This document shows, one piece after another, positions 47,227 to 56,965 of a stretch of DNA of 64,000 nucleotides; the stretch's first letter is position 1; the number at the start of each line of letters is the position of its first letter. This DNA comes from Paraburkholderia unamae. GTDB taxonomy: Bacteria; Pseudomonadota; Gammaproteobacteria; Burkholderiales; Burkholderiaceae. The stretch is taken from assembly GCF_003268775.1 (NCBI RefSeq), contig NZ_QLSU01000005.1, positions 248,001-312,000 on the forward strand, given 5' to 3'. The notes beneath the pieces are model-generated. The model did not search any database and was not told the DNA's origin. It worked only from the letters and a program-made list of their open reading frames with translations. Both the position numbers and the translations under genes were made by a program.

Positions 47227-48369
47227 ATGTCAACCATTCCGTTCGTTCAGGTCGAAGGTACGCTCGCGCTGCCGCATATTCGTCCGCTTGCCCGCCTGCC
47301 GGCTTCGTTCGGCAAGGAATGGGCGCTGACCGCGCCACACTTCAGCTTGCGCACCGAGCTGCGCGCGCTCTACGCCGCCATCATGCGTACGGTGTGCCTG
47401 AGCGTCGAAGCCTTTCGCGCAGCCGCCCGGTGGGACCACCTTCGCATTCCCGTTCCGATGCCGCCCGCGCCTGTTGCCGCGCCGGTCGCACCCGAACCCG
47501 CCCGCGCCACGGCCACGCGCGCCGGCCACGCGCAGCGTACGTCCGCCGCCACCGGTCAGGCCACGCCGCCCTTCGAGCGCCGCAAGCTCACTGGTGGCGC
47601 CGTCGCAATTGGGAGTGCGGCGTTGCTCGCCTGGATCGTCGCGAGTCACACGCCTTCCGGAACGCAAACCGCATCCAGCAAGGCGGACTCGCACGCCAAC
47701 GCGAGCGCGGGGCATGACGCCGCGCAACGTCTGGCGGACGCTCGCGCCGAACACGATCACGCCGTCGCGGGCGGCACGGCGCCTCAGGCCGCCGCAACCC
47801 AACCCGCAACCGCGCCTGCACCCCAAACCGCGTCGCCTATCGCGCTCGCGCCCGCGCCCAAAACCGCGTCGTCTACCGCGATCGCGCCGGCGTCGACTAT
47901 TGCGTTGCCGATCACCGCCAGCGAGCGCAAAGCGCCGCCAGCGAGCGCCGCGGTACGCGCACAGCGCGACTTCAGCGTACAGCCACAAGCAAAAACGGCG
48001 GCACCCGCCAGGCTGGTTCAACGCGAAAAGCTCGGCAACGACCGTGCGCTCAAACGCGCCGCCGGTCAACGCGTTGCCGGGCGCGGCACGAGCCTGCGTC
48101 ACGGCGCACACGAATTCGCCCCGTATCGCGAAGCTTCGCCCGTCACGACACAACGCTCGCGAGGCTCGTACTCGCAAGCGCAGGTTTATTCGCCCCGGCA
48201 ATCCAGCGCGAATCCCGTCGACGAATACGCCTCCGTCCTCACGTACGCGAACACGTACGCAACGCCGCGCGCGTCGAACCGCCCGACCGTGGCGGCCGAC
48301 AGCACTGACTGGGTCAACCACGTTTCGCAGCGTCGCGTGACCGAGGTGCCGGACCGGTTCGCGAAGTAG
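47227..48369 (+). CDS. Membrane-anchored protein of unknown function
   Basis: A 380-residue protein that I do not recognise. Residues 1-115 are predicted cytoplasmic and partly helical (LRTELRALYAAIMRTVCLSVEAFRAAARW is split by no charge break). One membrane helix lies at about 122-140 (GGAVAIGSAALLAWIVAS). The remaining ~240 residues are low-complexity, first Ala/Pro/Thr-rich with loose repeats around APAPKTAS and AIAPAST, then basic and Ser/Arg-rich, ending VTEVPDRFAK. Composition suggests a single-pass protein with a disordered periplasmic tail. A strong terminator follows. An upstream promoter-like TTGGGA/GATAGA pair is seen near 47062-47091. Confidence 0.72.
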   Translation: MSTIPFVQVEGTLALPHIRPLARLPASFGKEWALTAPHFSLRTELRALYAAIMRTVCLSVEAFRAAARWDHLRIPVPMPPAPVAAPVAPEPARATATRAGHAQRTSAATGQATPPFERRKLTGGAVAIGSAALLAWIVASHTPSGTQTASSKADSHANASAGHDAAQRLADARAEHDHAVAGGTAPQAAATQPATAPAPQTASPIALAPAPKTASSTAIAPASTIALPITASERKAPPASAAVRAQRDFSVQPQAKTAAPARLVQREKLGNDRALKRAAGQRVAGRGTSLRHGAHEFAPYREASPVTTQRSRGSYSQAQVYSPRQSSANPVDEYASVLTYANTYATPRASNRPTVAADSTDWVNHVSQRRVTEVPDRFAK

Positions 48370-48385
48370 GCCCCCGCCAGTAACG

Positions 48386-48415
48386 AAAAAGCCCGGCTTC
48401 GTACCGGGCTTTTTT
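48386..48415. terminator. Bidirectional terminator
   Basis: Stem AAGCCCGG/CCGGGCTT with a seven-base loop, A run on the left and T run on the right, between the converging unknown membrane protein gene and the DUF2968 gene. Confidence 0.92.
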
Positions 48416-48490
48416 GTGCGCCGCGCGTCGAGCGCGTAGCCAGCAAGGGGAAAACACTGCGGGAAATGCGGGGCGAAGCCGCCCCGCCGC

Positions 48491-49249
48491 CTAGCGTCTC
48501 GCGCCCGGCAAGCCCGCCTCCGTCGCGCGTTGCAATGCGTCCACCTGGCGCTGCAAATCGAGCAATTGCGCCTGGGCCTGGGCCTTCTGCGCATTGAGCG
48601 CGGTTGCGTCGCCCTGCACCTGGCGCTGGTAATCGTCCACGCGCGCCTGTTGCGTTCGCGCGATGGCAAGGTCGGCCTGAAGGCGGCGTGCGCGCTCCTC
48701 GGACAACGCGATCACGTGTTCGATAAACGCCTTCTGGGCCTCCAGTTGCGTGCGCCGGATTTCGACGTCGGCGAGCTGCGCGGTCTGCCGGACGAAGTCG
48801 GCGTAGATCGCCTCGGAACGTGCTTCGTCCTGCGAACGGATCACGCGCCAGAAATGCTTGTCCTGAAACAGCACGACGTAGTACGTCATCTCCGACGGGT
48901 AGAAAAAGAGACTTGCGCCGTAGCTCGCGTTATAGGTCGTGCGCAGTTCGATGAGCTGCGAGTCGTGGATGAGCTGCATCAGGGTGGCGACATCGCCCTG
49001 GGCTGCGCCGGCACTGGCCTGCTCGTCGGGCTCGCCCGCAGGCAGCAGCGCGCCGGCCGGTTGCGGCGTGAGACTGCCAAGCGACGGACGGCTGCCCGCC
49101 AGCGGCGCACGTTCGTCTGCCGCGCCGGACGCGGCGGCCATGCTGCCCGCATCGTCCGGCATGCCCGCCCAGGCCGCTGCCCCCTGCTGCAAGAGCATGA
49201 GCGCCGCGGCGCTGAGCATCACACGACGCAACGCGATTGAATGCTTCAT
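48491..49249 (-). CDS. DUF2968 domain-containing secreted protein
   Basis: A 252-residue protein matching DUF2968, with unknown function. Signal peptide 1-28 (MKHSIALRRVMLSAAALMLL, ending AWAG). A disordered Ser/Ala/Gly linker follows, then a conserved block ELRTTYNASYGASLFFYPSEMTYYVVLFQDKHFWRVIRS, and finally a long coiled coil (about 165-250) rich in Gln, Ala and Arg. It is probably periplasmic. The ATG at 49249 is preferred to one five codons earlier because it starts the signal peptide. Confidence 0.82.
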   Translation of the reverse strand: MKHSIALRRVMLSAAALMLLQQGAAAWAGMPDDAGSMAAASGAADERAPLAGSRPSLGSLTPQPAGALLPAGEPDEQASAGAAQGDVATLMQLIHDSQLIELRTTYNASYGASLFFYPSEMTYYVVLFQDKHFWRVIRSQDEARSEAIYADFVRQTAQLADVEIRRTQLEAQKAFIEHVIALSEERARRLQADLAIARTQQARVDDYQRQVQGDATALNAQKAQAQAQLLDLQRQVDALQRATEAGLPGARR

Positions 49250-49359
49250 ACCTGCCTGTTCCATTCGGGATTCTCAGTAACCCTTCATTATCGCCGCGAG
49301 AAAATCTCAAAAACGACGTTTAAATTTGGATAAGCCGGAGAAGCACAAGATTCGGACGA

Positions 49360-49373
49360 TTCCTATGTAGGAA
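49360..49373. repeat. Palindrome upstream of the DUF2968 gene
   Basis: Perfect 6-2-6 palindrome TTCCTA-TG-TAGGAA in the 237-base gap between the DUF2968 gene and the amidotransferase gene. It could be an operator; the regulator is unknown. Confidence 0.35.
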
Positions 49374-49486
49374 GGACACCGAACCAGAACGGAAAGGATC
49401 CAGGCTGCGTAGGACAGCGACGAGGGAGCGAACCGTGGCGGGCCGCGCGCAGGCTGCGCGCGGCCGGACCAACGATGGGTTTGCGA

Positions 49487-50881
49487 CTAGAAGCGCGTTT
49501 CGCGCGCCGATCGCAGGAAGGTATCGAGCAGCGGCGTGCAGTCGAGCAACTCCGGGCCGCCCGCACGATGGAACTCGGGGTGCCACTGCACGCCCACCAC
49601 GAACGGCGCGCGCCGGTAGCGCACCGCCTCGATGAGGCCGTCACCGGCCGAGACGGCTTCGACGGTCAGGTCGCGTCCAAGACTGCGGACTGCCTGGTGG
49701 TGGATCGAGTTGACGATCGCTTCACGCCGCCCAGGGAACATGCTCGCGAACGTCGAGCCCTCCGGGAAGGTGATCGCGTGGCGATGCTGGTCGTAGTGTT
49801 CGCTCACGTGCACGCCGGCCATCGGCACGTCGCTGGCGATGTCCTGATAGAGCGTGCCGCCGAACGCCACGTTGATGAGCTGGCAGCCGCGGCACACGCC
49901 CAGCACCGGCTTGCCCGATTCGACGAACTCATGCAGCAGTTCGAGCTCGTACATGTCGCGCACGCGGTCGCCCGGCCACTCGGGGCGCGGCGACACCTCG
50001 GCGTAGGTCTGCGGCGACACGTCGGCGCCGCCTTGCAACAGCAGGCCGTCGAGATGCTTCGCGTAATCGCGCAAGCGGATATTGCTCGGATGCAGCATGC
50101 CCTGATGGCCGACCGTCGGAATCATGAACACGATGACGTCGCGCGACATCACCCAGTGTGCAATCGACTCCTCCAGGTATTGCAGCGTCTTGCCGCGCAA
50201 GCCTTGCGCGCCCGGCTCCGGGTGGAAGATGCGCGCGGAGACGCCAATGCGCAGCGTGCGCTGCGTGATGCGTTGCCCCGCCCGGTCGAACAGTTGCCGA
50301 GCGCGCGCCGCGATGATGCGGCCGAACACGGCCCACGCCGAATCGCTCGCGCGCAGGTAACGCGGCGGCTCGGGCGGAATGGCGCCGGGCGGCGGCGGAT
50401 GCTGCGCCGTGAAGTCGGGCGCCTGGCCAAATCCGGCTGGCGCCGCCCCGGCGCGCGGCGGCGTCGAAGCCGCCGCGGCCGCGCTCGCGGGCTCCGTTTG
50501 CCCGGTCGGCGCGGGCGCGGAGGCGCCGGCACCGCTGGCTTCGCCGATCGGGAAGCGCGGCGCGGCGCCGGCCGGCGCGTGCTCCGGCAACTCGCCCGGC
50601 GTGGCCGCCGCCGGCGCCCCCGTGCTCGGCGTGACGGTCGACGCGCTGGTGGGGGCGTCGGTCGAAGCGCGCTGCGCGGCCTCCCCGGAGGTCGACTCGG
50701 AGGTCGAACCAGGGGGTGAAGGTGGAGGCGAAGCGGAAGAAGAAGCAGAGGAAGCGCCGGAGGCGCCCGGCGAGCCGGCGGCCGGAGGTGTTGACGACGA
50801 GGGGGTGCCGGCAGGACCGGCATCGGCGGGACGGCTTGCGCCGTCAGGAACCTCGGGGCGGTCTGATTTGTTTTCGCTCAT
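49487..50881 (-). CDS. Gamma-glutamyl-gamma-aminobutyrate hydrolase-like class I amidotransferase
   Basis: A 464-residue protein whose last ~255 residues form a PuuD/peptidase C26 domain. TLRIGVSARIF opens the domain, the nucleophile is in VLGVCRGCQLINVAFGG, and the catalytic His is in VGVQWHPEFHR. PuuD-type enzymes release glutamate from gamma-glutamyl-GABA in putrescine breakdown. The first ~180 residues are a Pro/Ala/Ser/Thr/Gly low-complexity region without signal peptide, far beyond the usual ~255-residue length. No internal ATG offers a better start. No other putrescine genes are adjacent, so substrate is open. Confidence 0.85.
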   Translation of the reverse strand: MSENKSDRPEVPDGASRPADAGPAGTPSSSTPPAAGSPGASGASSASSSASPPPSPPGSTSESTSGEAAQRASTDAPTSASTVTPSTGAPAAATPGELPEHAPAGAAPRFPIGEASGAGASAPAPTGQTEPASAAAAASTPPRAGAAPAGFGQAPDFTAQHPPPPGAIPPEPPRYLRASDSAWAVFGRIIAARARQLFDRAGQRITQRTLRIGVSARIFHPEPGAQGLRGKTLQYLEESIAHWVMSRDVIVFMIPTVGHQGMLHPSNIRLRDYAKHLDGLLLQGGADVSPQTYAEVSPRPEWPGDRVRDMYELELLHEFVESGKPVLGVCRGCQLINVAFGGTLYQDIASDVPMAGVHVSEHYDQHRHAITFPEGSTFASMFPGRREAIVNSIHHQAVRSLGRDLTVEAVSAGDGLIEAVRYRRAPFVVGVQWHPEFHRAGGPELLDCTPLLDTFLRSARETRF

Positions 50882-51031
50882 GACGTGGGGTCAGGCGCGC
50901 GGCGCGCGAACGAATGAACAGGCTTCGATTATCCTTCGCACCGCACGCGGCCGCCACCCCCGCACACAATTGCTCACATCCGGTCACACCGGCGGCCGCT
51001 TCGGCGCGCGCACGGGGCGCGCGCCGTCCGT

Positions 51032-52789
51032 TCAGGCATCCGGCCGTTCGTCGAAGGTCTCGCGCAACGCGATCTGCATCGACGCGTGAATCTTCACGCA
51101 CCAGCGCCACAGCAGCATGGTGAGCGCCGCCGCGCACACCAGCACGCCAACGAGGAAGCCCGTAGGCGGCAGGATCGTGCCCGAGAGCGCAGCCACGAGC
51201 AGGAACACCCCGAACATCGAGACCACGGGCACCAGCTCCGCAATCACATGACGGATCGCGCGCGTGAAGCGCCCCGCCTTCTCCGGCTGCACGCTCACTT
51301 CGGCGAGCAGCAGCGCGAGCGACTGCGTCTTGCGCCACACGGCCACGAGAAACGGCATCGCGAGCACGAGCGCGGCGCTCCAGAGCACGACGCGCTGAAT
51401 GCGCTCGTCGGCAATCCAGTGCGCGAGCAACGGCCCCGCATAGCGCGCGCCATACGACACGCCGATGAAGATGGCCGAAACGAGCGCGAGATTCACAGCG
51501 ATCTGCACGACGATGCGCTTCGTGAGCGAAAAGATCGTGGGGCCTTCGGAGCGCGGCACGAGGCAGCGCAGCCACTGGCTGTACATGCCGAACACGTTCG
51601 AAACGGCGGGCGGCATGGCGCGCGCAAGACGCTGCGAGAGCGGATCGGCAATGCGAATCAGGTAAGGCGTGGTGAGCGTCGTGATGGCCGAAACCGTCAC
51701 GGCGATCGGATAGAGGAACCCGCTCGTCACCTTCAGCGTGAGACCGAGCGAGGCGATGATGAACGAGAACTCGCCGATCTGCGAGACGGTCATGCCCACG
51801 CGCATCGCGGTGCGGCCGTCGCGGCCCGCGAGAAAGGTGCCGAGTCCGCACGAGACGAGCTTGCCGAGCACCACGGCAATCGAGATCACGGCGATCGGCC
51901 ACGCGTAATCGACCAGCACGAGCGGGTTGAGCATGAGCCCGATCGTCACGAAGAAGATGGCGGAAAACGCGTCGCGCAACGGCGCGACCAGATGCTCGAT
52001 GCGATGCAGATGGCGCGACTCCGCCATGATCGCGCCGATCAGGAACGCGCCGAGCGCGATCGAATAGTCGAGCTTCACGACGAGCAGGCAGAAGCCGAAG
52101 CAAAAGCCCAGCACCGAGACGAGCAGCATCTCGTCGTTGCCCACGCGCGCGATATAGCCGAGCACGCGCGGCACGATCAGGATGCCCGCGAGGAGCGACA
52201 CCAGCATGAACAGCAGCAGCTTGCCGAGCGTGATGAGCGCGATGCCGGGCGACAGCTCGCCCGTTTGCGCAATGCCGCCCAGCAGCACGAGCATCGCGAT
52301 GCCGAGAATGTCCTCGACGATCAGGATGCCGAACACGAGCTGCGCGAACGGTTCGCGCTTCACGCCGAGGTCCGCGAGCGCCTTGACGATGATGGTCGTC
52401 GAGGAGATGGCGAGGATCGCGCCGAGGAACAGCGAATCCATGGTGGCCCAGCCGAACGCGCGGCCGATCTCGTAGCCGAGCCACAACATCAGCACGATTT
52501 CCGAGAGCGCCGCGACGATGGCGGTCGCGCCCACCTGGAACAGCTTGCGCAGACTGAATTCGAGGCCGAGCGAGAACATCAGGAACACCACGCCCAGTTC
52601 GCCCATCGTCTGGATGGTCTGCTCGTCGTGGATGAGCTGGAACGGCGGCGTGTACGGCCCGATGATCACGCCCGCCGCGATATAGCCGAGCACGACCGGC
52701 TGCTTCAGGCGATGAAACAGCACGGTGACGACGCCCGCGAGCGCCATCACGACTGCCAGATCCTGAATGAAGCCGATTCCCTGATGCAT
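51032..52789 (-). CDS. CPA2-family cation:proton antiporter (KefB-like)
   Basis: A 585-residue membrane protein with about 12-13 helices. It opens DLAVVMALAGVVTVLFHRLKQPVVLGYIAAGVIIGPYTPPF, the typical Na+/H+ exchanger start. GVVFLMFSLGLEFSL and DILGIAMLVLLGGIAQTGE include the conserved acidic residue of the family. Unlike KefB/KefC it carries no C-terminal TrkA-N/RCK NAD-binding domain; instead the last ~190 residues are mostly more membrane segments. AAGGA precedes the ATG. Exchange of K+ or Na+ for protons is inferred. Confidence 0.88.
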   Translation of the reverse strand: MHQGIGFIQDLAVVMALAGVVTVLFHRLKQPVVLGYIAAGVIIGPYTPPFQLIHDEQTIQTMGELGVVFLMFSLGLEFSLRKLFQVGATAIVAALSEIVLMLWLGYEIGRAFGWATMDSLFLGAILAISSTTIIVKALADLGVKREPFAQLVFGILIVEDILGIAMLVLLGGIAQTGELSPGIALITLGKLLLFMLVSLLAGILIVPRVLGYIARVGNDEMLLVSVLGFCFGFCLLVVKLDYSIALGAFLIGAIMAESRHLHRIEHLVAPLRDAFSAIFFVTIGLMLNPLVLVDYAWPIAVISIAVVLGKLVSCGLGTFLAGRDGRTAMRVGMTVSQIGEFSFIIASLGLTLKVTSGFLYPIAVTVSAITTLTTPYLIRIADPLSQRLARAMPPAVSNVFGMYSQWLRCLVPRSEGPTIFSLTKRIVVQIAVNLALVSAIFIGVSYGARYAGPLLAHWIADERIQRVVLWSAALVLAMPFLVAVWRKTQSLALLLAEVSVQPEKAGRFTRAIRHVIAELVPVVSMFGVFLLVAALSGTILPPTGFLVGVLVCAAALTMLLWRWCVKIHASMQIALRETFDERPDA

Positions 52790-53003
52790 GAAGGTCTATC
52801 CTTACAAATAGCTATCGAATCTCCGCATGTTACCTGATGCGTGGCGCGAGCCAAATCGCCCGCAAGGAAAAAAGCCGACCTACAATGATGCGACCCTTGC
52901 AGGCGCCGTCCGCCCTCGGCGCCTTGCGCCGGCGGCCCGCCCGTTCTGCTCCGCCGACCTTCGCGCAGCGCGCCGCCGCGCATTGACCGAGTCTTCCGCC
53001 GCC

Positions 53004-54389
53004 ATGACCACCGCTCCCGCTTTCGCCCCGTTCCCTCCCCTCGCCCAGCTTGCCGCCGATCTCGCCGCGGGCCGCACGACGAGCCGCGCGCTCGCCGAAA
53101 CCGCGCTCGAGCGCATTGCCGACCCGGCCGGCCAGGGCGCGACCGTGTTCACGCACGTCGACGCCGAACGCGTGCGCGCCGCCGCCGACGCGCACGACCG
53201 GCTGCGCGCGTCCGGCACCGTGCTGTCACCGCTCGCGGGCATTCCCGTCTCGGTGAAGGATCTGTTCGACGTGGCGGGCGAAGTCACGCGCGCGGGCTCC
53301 ACGGCGCTCGCGAATGCGGCGCCCGCCAAGGAGGACGCCGCCGCCGTCGCGCGGCTGCGCCATGCGGGCGCGGTGCTGGTCGGGCGCACGAACATGAGCG
53401 AATTCGCGTTCTCGGGGCTCGGGCTGAATCCGCACTACGGCACACCGCTCTCGCCCTGGCACCGCGGCGTGGCAGGCGACGCGCGGGTGGCGGGCGGCTC
53501 GTCCTCGGGCGCGGCAGCCTCGGTCGCGGACGGCATGGCCGCCGTCGCACTCGGCACCGACACGGGCGGCTCCATTCGCATTCCCGCCGCGTTCTGCGGC
53601 CTGACGGGCTTCAAACCCACTGCCGCCCGCATTCCGAAAACGGGCGGCGTGCCGCTCTCGCCCACGCTCGACTCGTTTGGCCCGATCGGCAACACGGTGG
53701 CGTGCTGCGCGCTCGTGGACCGCCTGCTCGCGGGGCTCGCGCCGAATGTGCCGGCCGCGCGCCACCTGGAAGGCGTGCGCCTTGGCGTGCTCACCAATTA
53801 TGTGACCGACGGCGTGGACCCCGAAGTCGCGGAAACGATCGATACGGCGCTCAAGCATCTGGACGCGGCCGGCGCGATCGTGAGCGAAGTCCGCTTCGCC
53901 GCCTTCGAGCGCCTTGGCGAGATCAACCGCATCGGCTTCTCGCCGATGGAGGCCTATGCGTGGCATCGCGAGTGGATTGCGAAGCATCGCGACCAGTACG
54001 ACCCGCGCGTGCTGGTGCGCATCCTGAGGGGCGAGAGCGCCACGGCCGCCGATTATCTGGATCTCGTCGCCGCGCGCGCGGCCATGATGGAAGAAGCGCA
54101 GGCCACGCTCTGGTCGCGCTTCGACGCCGTGATCGCACCGACCGTGCCGATCGCGCCACCGCCCGCCGCACCGCTCGCCGCCGACGACGAGGTCTTCGCA
54201 CGCACCAACGCGCTCGTGCTGCGCAACCCGAGCGCGTTCAACTTTCTCGATAGCTGCGCACTCTCGTTGCCGTGCCACCACTATGGCGCGGCGCCGGTCG
54301 GGTTGATGCTCGCCGCCGCGCCCGGCCACGACGACGCGCTGCTCGCCATCGGCCGCGGCGTCGAGGCAGTGCTCGCGCCGCTGCGCTGA
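53004..54389 (+). CDS. Amidase signature family protein
   Basis: A 461-residue serine amidase. The catalytic triad is visible as Lys85 ([11 protein letters not shown]), Ser166 (AGGSSSGA) and nucleophile Ser190 ([16 protein letters not shown]). The spacing fits amidases of the GatA/AtzF type. The GatCAB partner genes are not nearby, so it is more likely a catabolic amidase than the tRNA amidotransferase subunit. The long open frame from 52827 includes non-coding leader; [14 protein letters not shown] is the likely start. It stands between divergent and tandem neighbours with its own 214-base upstream gap. Confidence 0.87.
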   Translation: MTTAPAFAPFPPLAQLAADLAAGRTTSRALAETALERIADPAGQGATVFTHVDAERVRAAADAHDRLRASGTVLSPLAGIPVSVKDLFDVAGEVTRAGSTALANAAPAKEDAAAVARLRHAGAVLVGRTNMSEFAFSGLGLNPHYGTPLSPWHRGVAGDARVAGGSSSGAAASVADGMAAVALGTDTGGSIRIPAAFCGLTGFKPTAARIPKTGGVPLSPTLDSFGPIGNTVACCALVDRLLAGLAPNVPAARHLEGVRLGVLTNYVTDGVDPEVAETIDTALKHLDAAGAIVSEVRFAAFERLGEINRIGFSPMEAYAWHREWIAKHRDQYDPRVLVRILRGESATAADYLDLVAARAAMMEEAQATLWSRFDAVIAPTVPIAPPPAAPLAADDEVFARTNALVLRNPSAFNFLDSCALSLPCHHYGAAPVGLMLAAAPGHDDALLAIGRGVEAVLAPLR

Positions 54390-54529
54390 CCCGCGTCCAT
54401 GCAGCGCAGTCAACCCCTGCGCGCGAGCAAGGACACGTCCGCGCCGCGCGCAACCTTCGCGCTAGAATCCCGTCACGCCGTCGCAGCGACTCTCGCGCTG
54501 CGCCAAGACAACCCGAACGAACGAGCCAC

Positions 54530-55060
54530 ATGAACGACGATAACGCGCTGTTGCGCCGCGAGCGCCGCCTCCTGGTCCTCCTTGGCGTAATCTGCCTCGC
54601 GCTGCTGGCCGGCGCACTCTACTTCCAGTATGCCGAGCACCAGGACCCCTGCCCGCTGTGCATCCTCGGGCGCTACTTCCTCATCCTGATTGCGGTTTTC
54701 GCCTTCCTCGGTGCGCGCATGACGAGCTGGAGCGGCGTGCGCGTGCTCGAAGCGCTCGTCGCGCTGTCGGCGCTCGGCGGCGCGATCGCGGCCGCGCGGC
54801 TCGTCTGGGTGCAGGCGTTCCCGAGCTTCAGTTGCGGCTTCGACACGCTGCAACCCATCATCGACGGATTGCCGCCCGCGCACTGGCTGCCCGGCGTGTT
54901 CAAGGTGCAGGGTCTGTGCGAAACCACGTACGCGCCCACGCTGGGGCTCACCATCCCCATGTGGTCGCTGCTCGCATTCGTCATCGCGTTCCTTGCCGTG
55001 ATCGCGAGCCTGTGGCGCAACCGGCGCCGCCAGGTGTCCTGGCCCGGCATCCGCCGCTAA
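54530..55060 (+). CDS. dsbB: Disulfide bond formation protein B
   Basis: Inner-membrane quinone reductase that reoxidises DsbA. 176 residues and four helices. The first periplasmic loop holds Cys41 and Cys44 ([11 protein letters not shown]), the second Cys102 (SFSCGF) and Cys130 (QGLCE), the complete set of four redox cysteines. The C-terminus is basic (RNRRRQ), keeping it in the cytoplasm. The start at [13 protein letters not shown] is 140 bases after the amidase gene. Confidence 0.95.
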   Translation: MNDDNALLRRERRLLVLLGVICLALLAGALYFQYAEHQDPCPLCILGRYFLILIAVFAFLGARMTSWSGVRVLEALVALSALGGAIAAARLVWVQAFPSFSCGFDTLQPIIDGLPPAHWLPGVFKVQGLCETTYAPTLGLTIPMWSLLAFVIAFLAVIASLWRNRRRQVSWPGIRR

Positions 55061-55411
55061 ATCGTCCCCAGGGGGCGCCATGCGCCCCTTTCTCCGCCCG
55101 CCACCCGGCCATGCGGTGGCGCGTCATCCCCGCCTGCGCGACAGCTTTGCGCGTCGCCCGCAAATCGCGCTCGACCTGCGCACGATCCCGTCCCGCACGG
55201 CACAATTCCCGCATCAAGGCGTGCTAAACCGTGCGTCGTCGCGTCGCGGCGTCATGACCCAAATCACATAACCCACATCTTGCGGGGGAAATACTTTCGC
55301 GACGCGAGCGGTGCTATCTTCGGAACTGGATGGCGATCTACGTGCGCGAGGCCGGCTTTGGCGCGCCCCTCTCGTAACGCGCGCCTGATCCGCAATGTCC
55401 CCGGGTTCACC
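55061..55411 (+). other. 351-base intergenic region dsbB / xdhA
   Basis: A hairpin GGGGCGC/GCGCCCC (55072-55088) followed by TTTCT lies 11 bases after dsbB and is a moderate terminator. The rest holds no gene with a ribosome site; the xdh promoter must lie in it, in the less GC-rich part near 55250-55330. Confidence 0.5.
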
Positions 55412-56965
55412 ATGACAACGCAAACCATCCGCTTCCTCCACCGAGGCGCCGTGCACGAAGTGCGCGACCTGCCTCCCACGCGCACCGTGCTTCAGCACCT
55501 GCGCGAGGATCTGCGCGCCTGCGGCACCAAGGAAGGCTGCGCCGAAGGCGACTGCGGCGCGTGCACGGTCGTCGTGGGCGAGCTCGATGACGAAGGCCGT
55601 CTCGCGCTCAAGGCGGTCAACGCCTGCATCCAGTTCCTGCCCACCCTGGACGGCTGCGCGCTCTACACCGTGGAAGACCTGCGTCAGCCTGACGGCGCGC
55701 TGCACCCCGTCCAGCAGGCGATGGTCGATTGCCACGGCTCGCAGTGCGGCTTTTGCACGCCGGGTTTCGTAATGTCGATGTGGGCGCTCTACGAGAACCA
55801 GCCTGCGGGCGCGGGGCTACCCGGTCGCGACGAAATCGCTCAGGCGCTCTCGGGCAACCTGTGCCGTTGCACCGGCTACCGGCCGATCGTCGACGCCGCG
55901 CTGCGCATGTTCGACGAAACCTGTCACCCGCGCGTGGCGCTGGACCGCGCGCGCGTGGAGTCGCAACTGCGCGCGCTGCAACGGCCCGGCACCTTCGAAT
56001 ATCGCGGGCCGGATGTGCGTGGCGCCGCGTCCGGCGAAAGCACGTTTTACGCGCCGCGCACGCTCGACGCATTTGCCGCGCTGCGCGCCGCGCACCCCGA
56101 GGCGCGCGTGCTCGCGGGCAGCACCGACGTCGGCCTGTGGGTCACGAAGCAGTTCCGCGATCTGGGCGACCTCATCTATACGGGCAACGTCGCGGAGCTC
56201 AGGACGATCGGGCGCGACGCGCAGACGATATCGATCGGCGCGGCCGTCCCGCTCGAAGAAGCCTATGCGGCGCTCGCCACCGACTACCCCGAACTCGCTG
56301 AACTGTGGGCGCGCTTTGCCTCGCTGCCGATCCGCAATGCGGGCACGCTCGGGGGCAATGTCGCGAACGGCTCGCCGATCGGCGACTCGATGCCCGCGCT
56401 GCTCGCGCTCGACGCCACGCTCGTGCTGCGCCGCGCGGCGCGCGTGCGCACGCTGTCGCTCGCGGCGTTCTACACCGGCTATCAAAAGAACGCGCTCGAA
56501 GCGGGCGAATTCGTCGTGGCGATCCGCGTGCCGCGGCCCGCGCCGACGCTGCGCTTTCGCACGTACAAGGTCTCGAAGCGCTACGACCAGGATATTTCGG
56601 CGGTGTGCGCGGCGTTTGCGCTCGACGTGCGCGACGACGGCTCGATCGCCAGCGCGCGCGTGGCCTACGGCGGCATGGCGGCCGTGCCGCAACGCGCGGC
56701 GCACGCCGAGGCCGTGCTCACCGGCGTGCCCTGGGACGACCACAGCGCGCAGCGCGCGATGGATGCGCTCGCCACCGACTACCAGCCGCTCACCGACATG
56801 CGCGCGAGCAGCGCGTATCGCCTGAAGGTTGCGCGCAACCTGCTGTGGCGCTGCTGGCTCGAAACGCGCGACGACGCGCCGCTCGCGCTGTGCGACGTCA
56901 ACGCGTTCGCCTTCGCCGAAGGCGAGGGCGACGACGCGGCGGCAGCCGCCGGAGGCACGCCATGA
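55412..56965 (+). CDS. xdhA: Xanthine dehydrogenase small subunit (FeS/FAD)
   Basis: Electron-transfer subunit of the molybdenum hydroxylase that oxidises hypoxanthine and xanthine to urate. 517 residues. The plant-type [2Fe-2S] ligands are Cys43, 48, 51 and 72. The second [2Fe-2S] ligands are Cys112 and 115 (SQCGFCTPGF) with Cys151 and 153 (NLCRCTGYRP). The FAD domain begins about 190, with VLAGSTDVGLWVTKQFRDL and NAGTLGGNVANGSPIGDSMP. The start MTTQTIRFLHRGAVHE matches the family. It overlaps xdhB by four bases (ATGA). Confidence 0.96.
   Translation: MTTQTIRFLHRGAVHEVRDLPPTRTVLQHLREDLRACGTKEGCAEGDCGACTVVVGELDDEGRLALKAVNACIQFLPTLDGCALYTVEDLRQPDGALHPVQQAMVDCHGSQCGFCTPGFVMSMWALYENQPAGAGLPGRDEIAQALSGNLCRCTGYRPIVDAALRMFDETCHPRVALDRARVESQLRALQRPGTFEYRGPDVRGAASGESTFYAPRTLDAFAALRAAHPEARVLAGSTDVGLWVTKQFRDLGDLIYTGNVAELRTIGRDAQTISIGAAVPLEEAYAALATDYPELAELWARFASLPIRNAGTLGGNVANGSPIGDSMPALLALDATLVLRRAARVRTLSLAAFYTGYQKNALEAGEFVVAIRVPRPAPTLRFRTYKVSKRYDQDISAVCAAFALDVRDDGSIASARVAYGGMAAVPQRAAHAEAVLTGVPWDDHSAQRAMDALATDYQPLTDMRASSAYRLKVARNLLWRCWLETRDDAPLALCDVNAFAFAEGEGDDAAAAAGGTP

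Noticed and set aside
51086..52837. 583-codon open frame opposite the CPA2 antiporter
   Set aside because: Extreme His/Arg/Asp/Glu composition typical of an antisense frame of a membrane protein gene; no ribosome site.
53004..54389. Amidase as GatA of the tRNA amidotransferase
   Set aside because: gatB and gatC are not adjacent and the sequence fits a stand-alone amidase; the true gatCAB is expected elsewhere.
56305..56961. Upstream extension of the xdhB frame
   Set aside because: It lies inside xdhA, lacks any family motif, and the ATGA overlap at 56962 gives the standard XdhB start.
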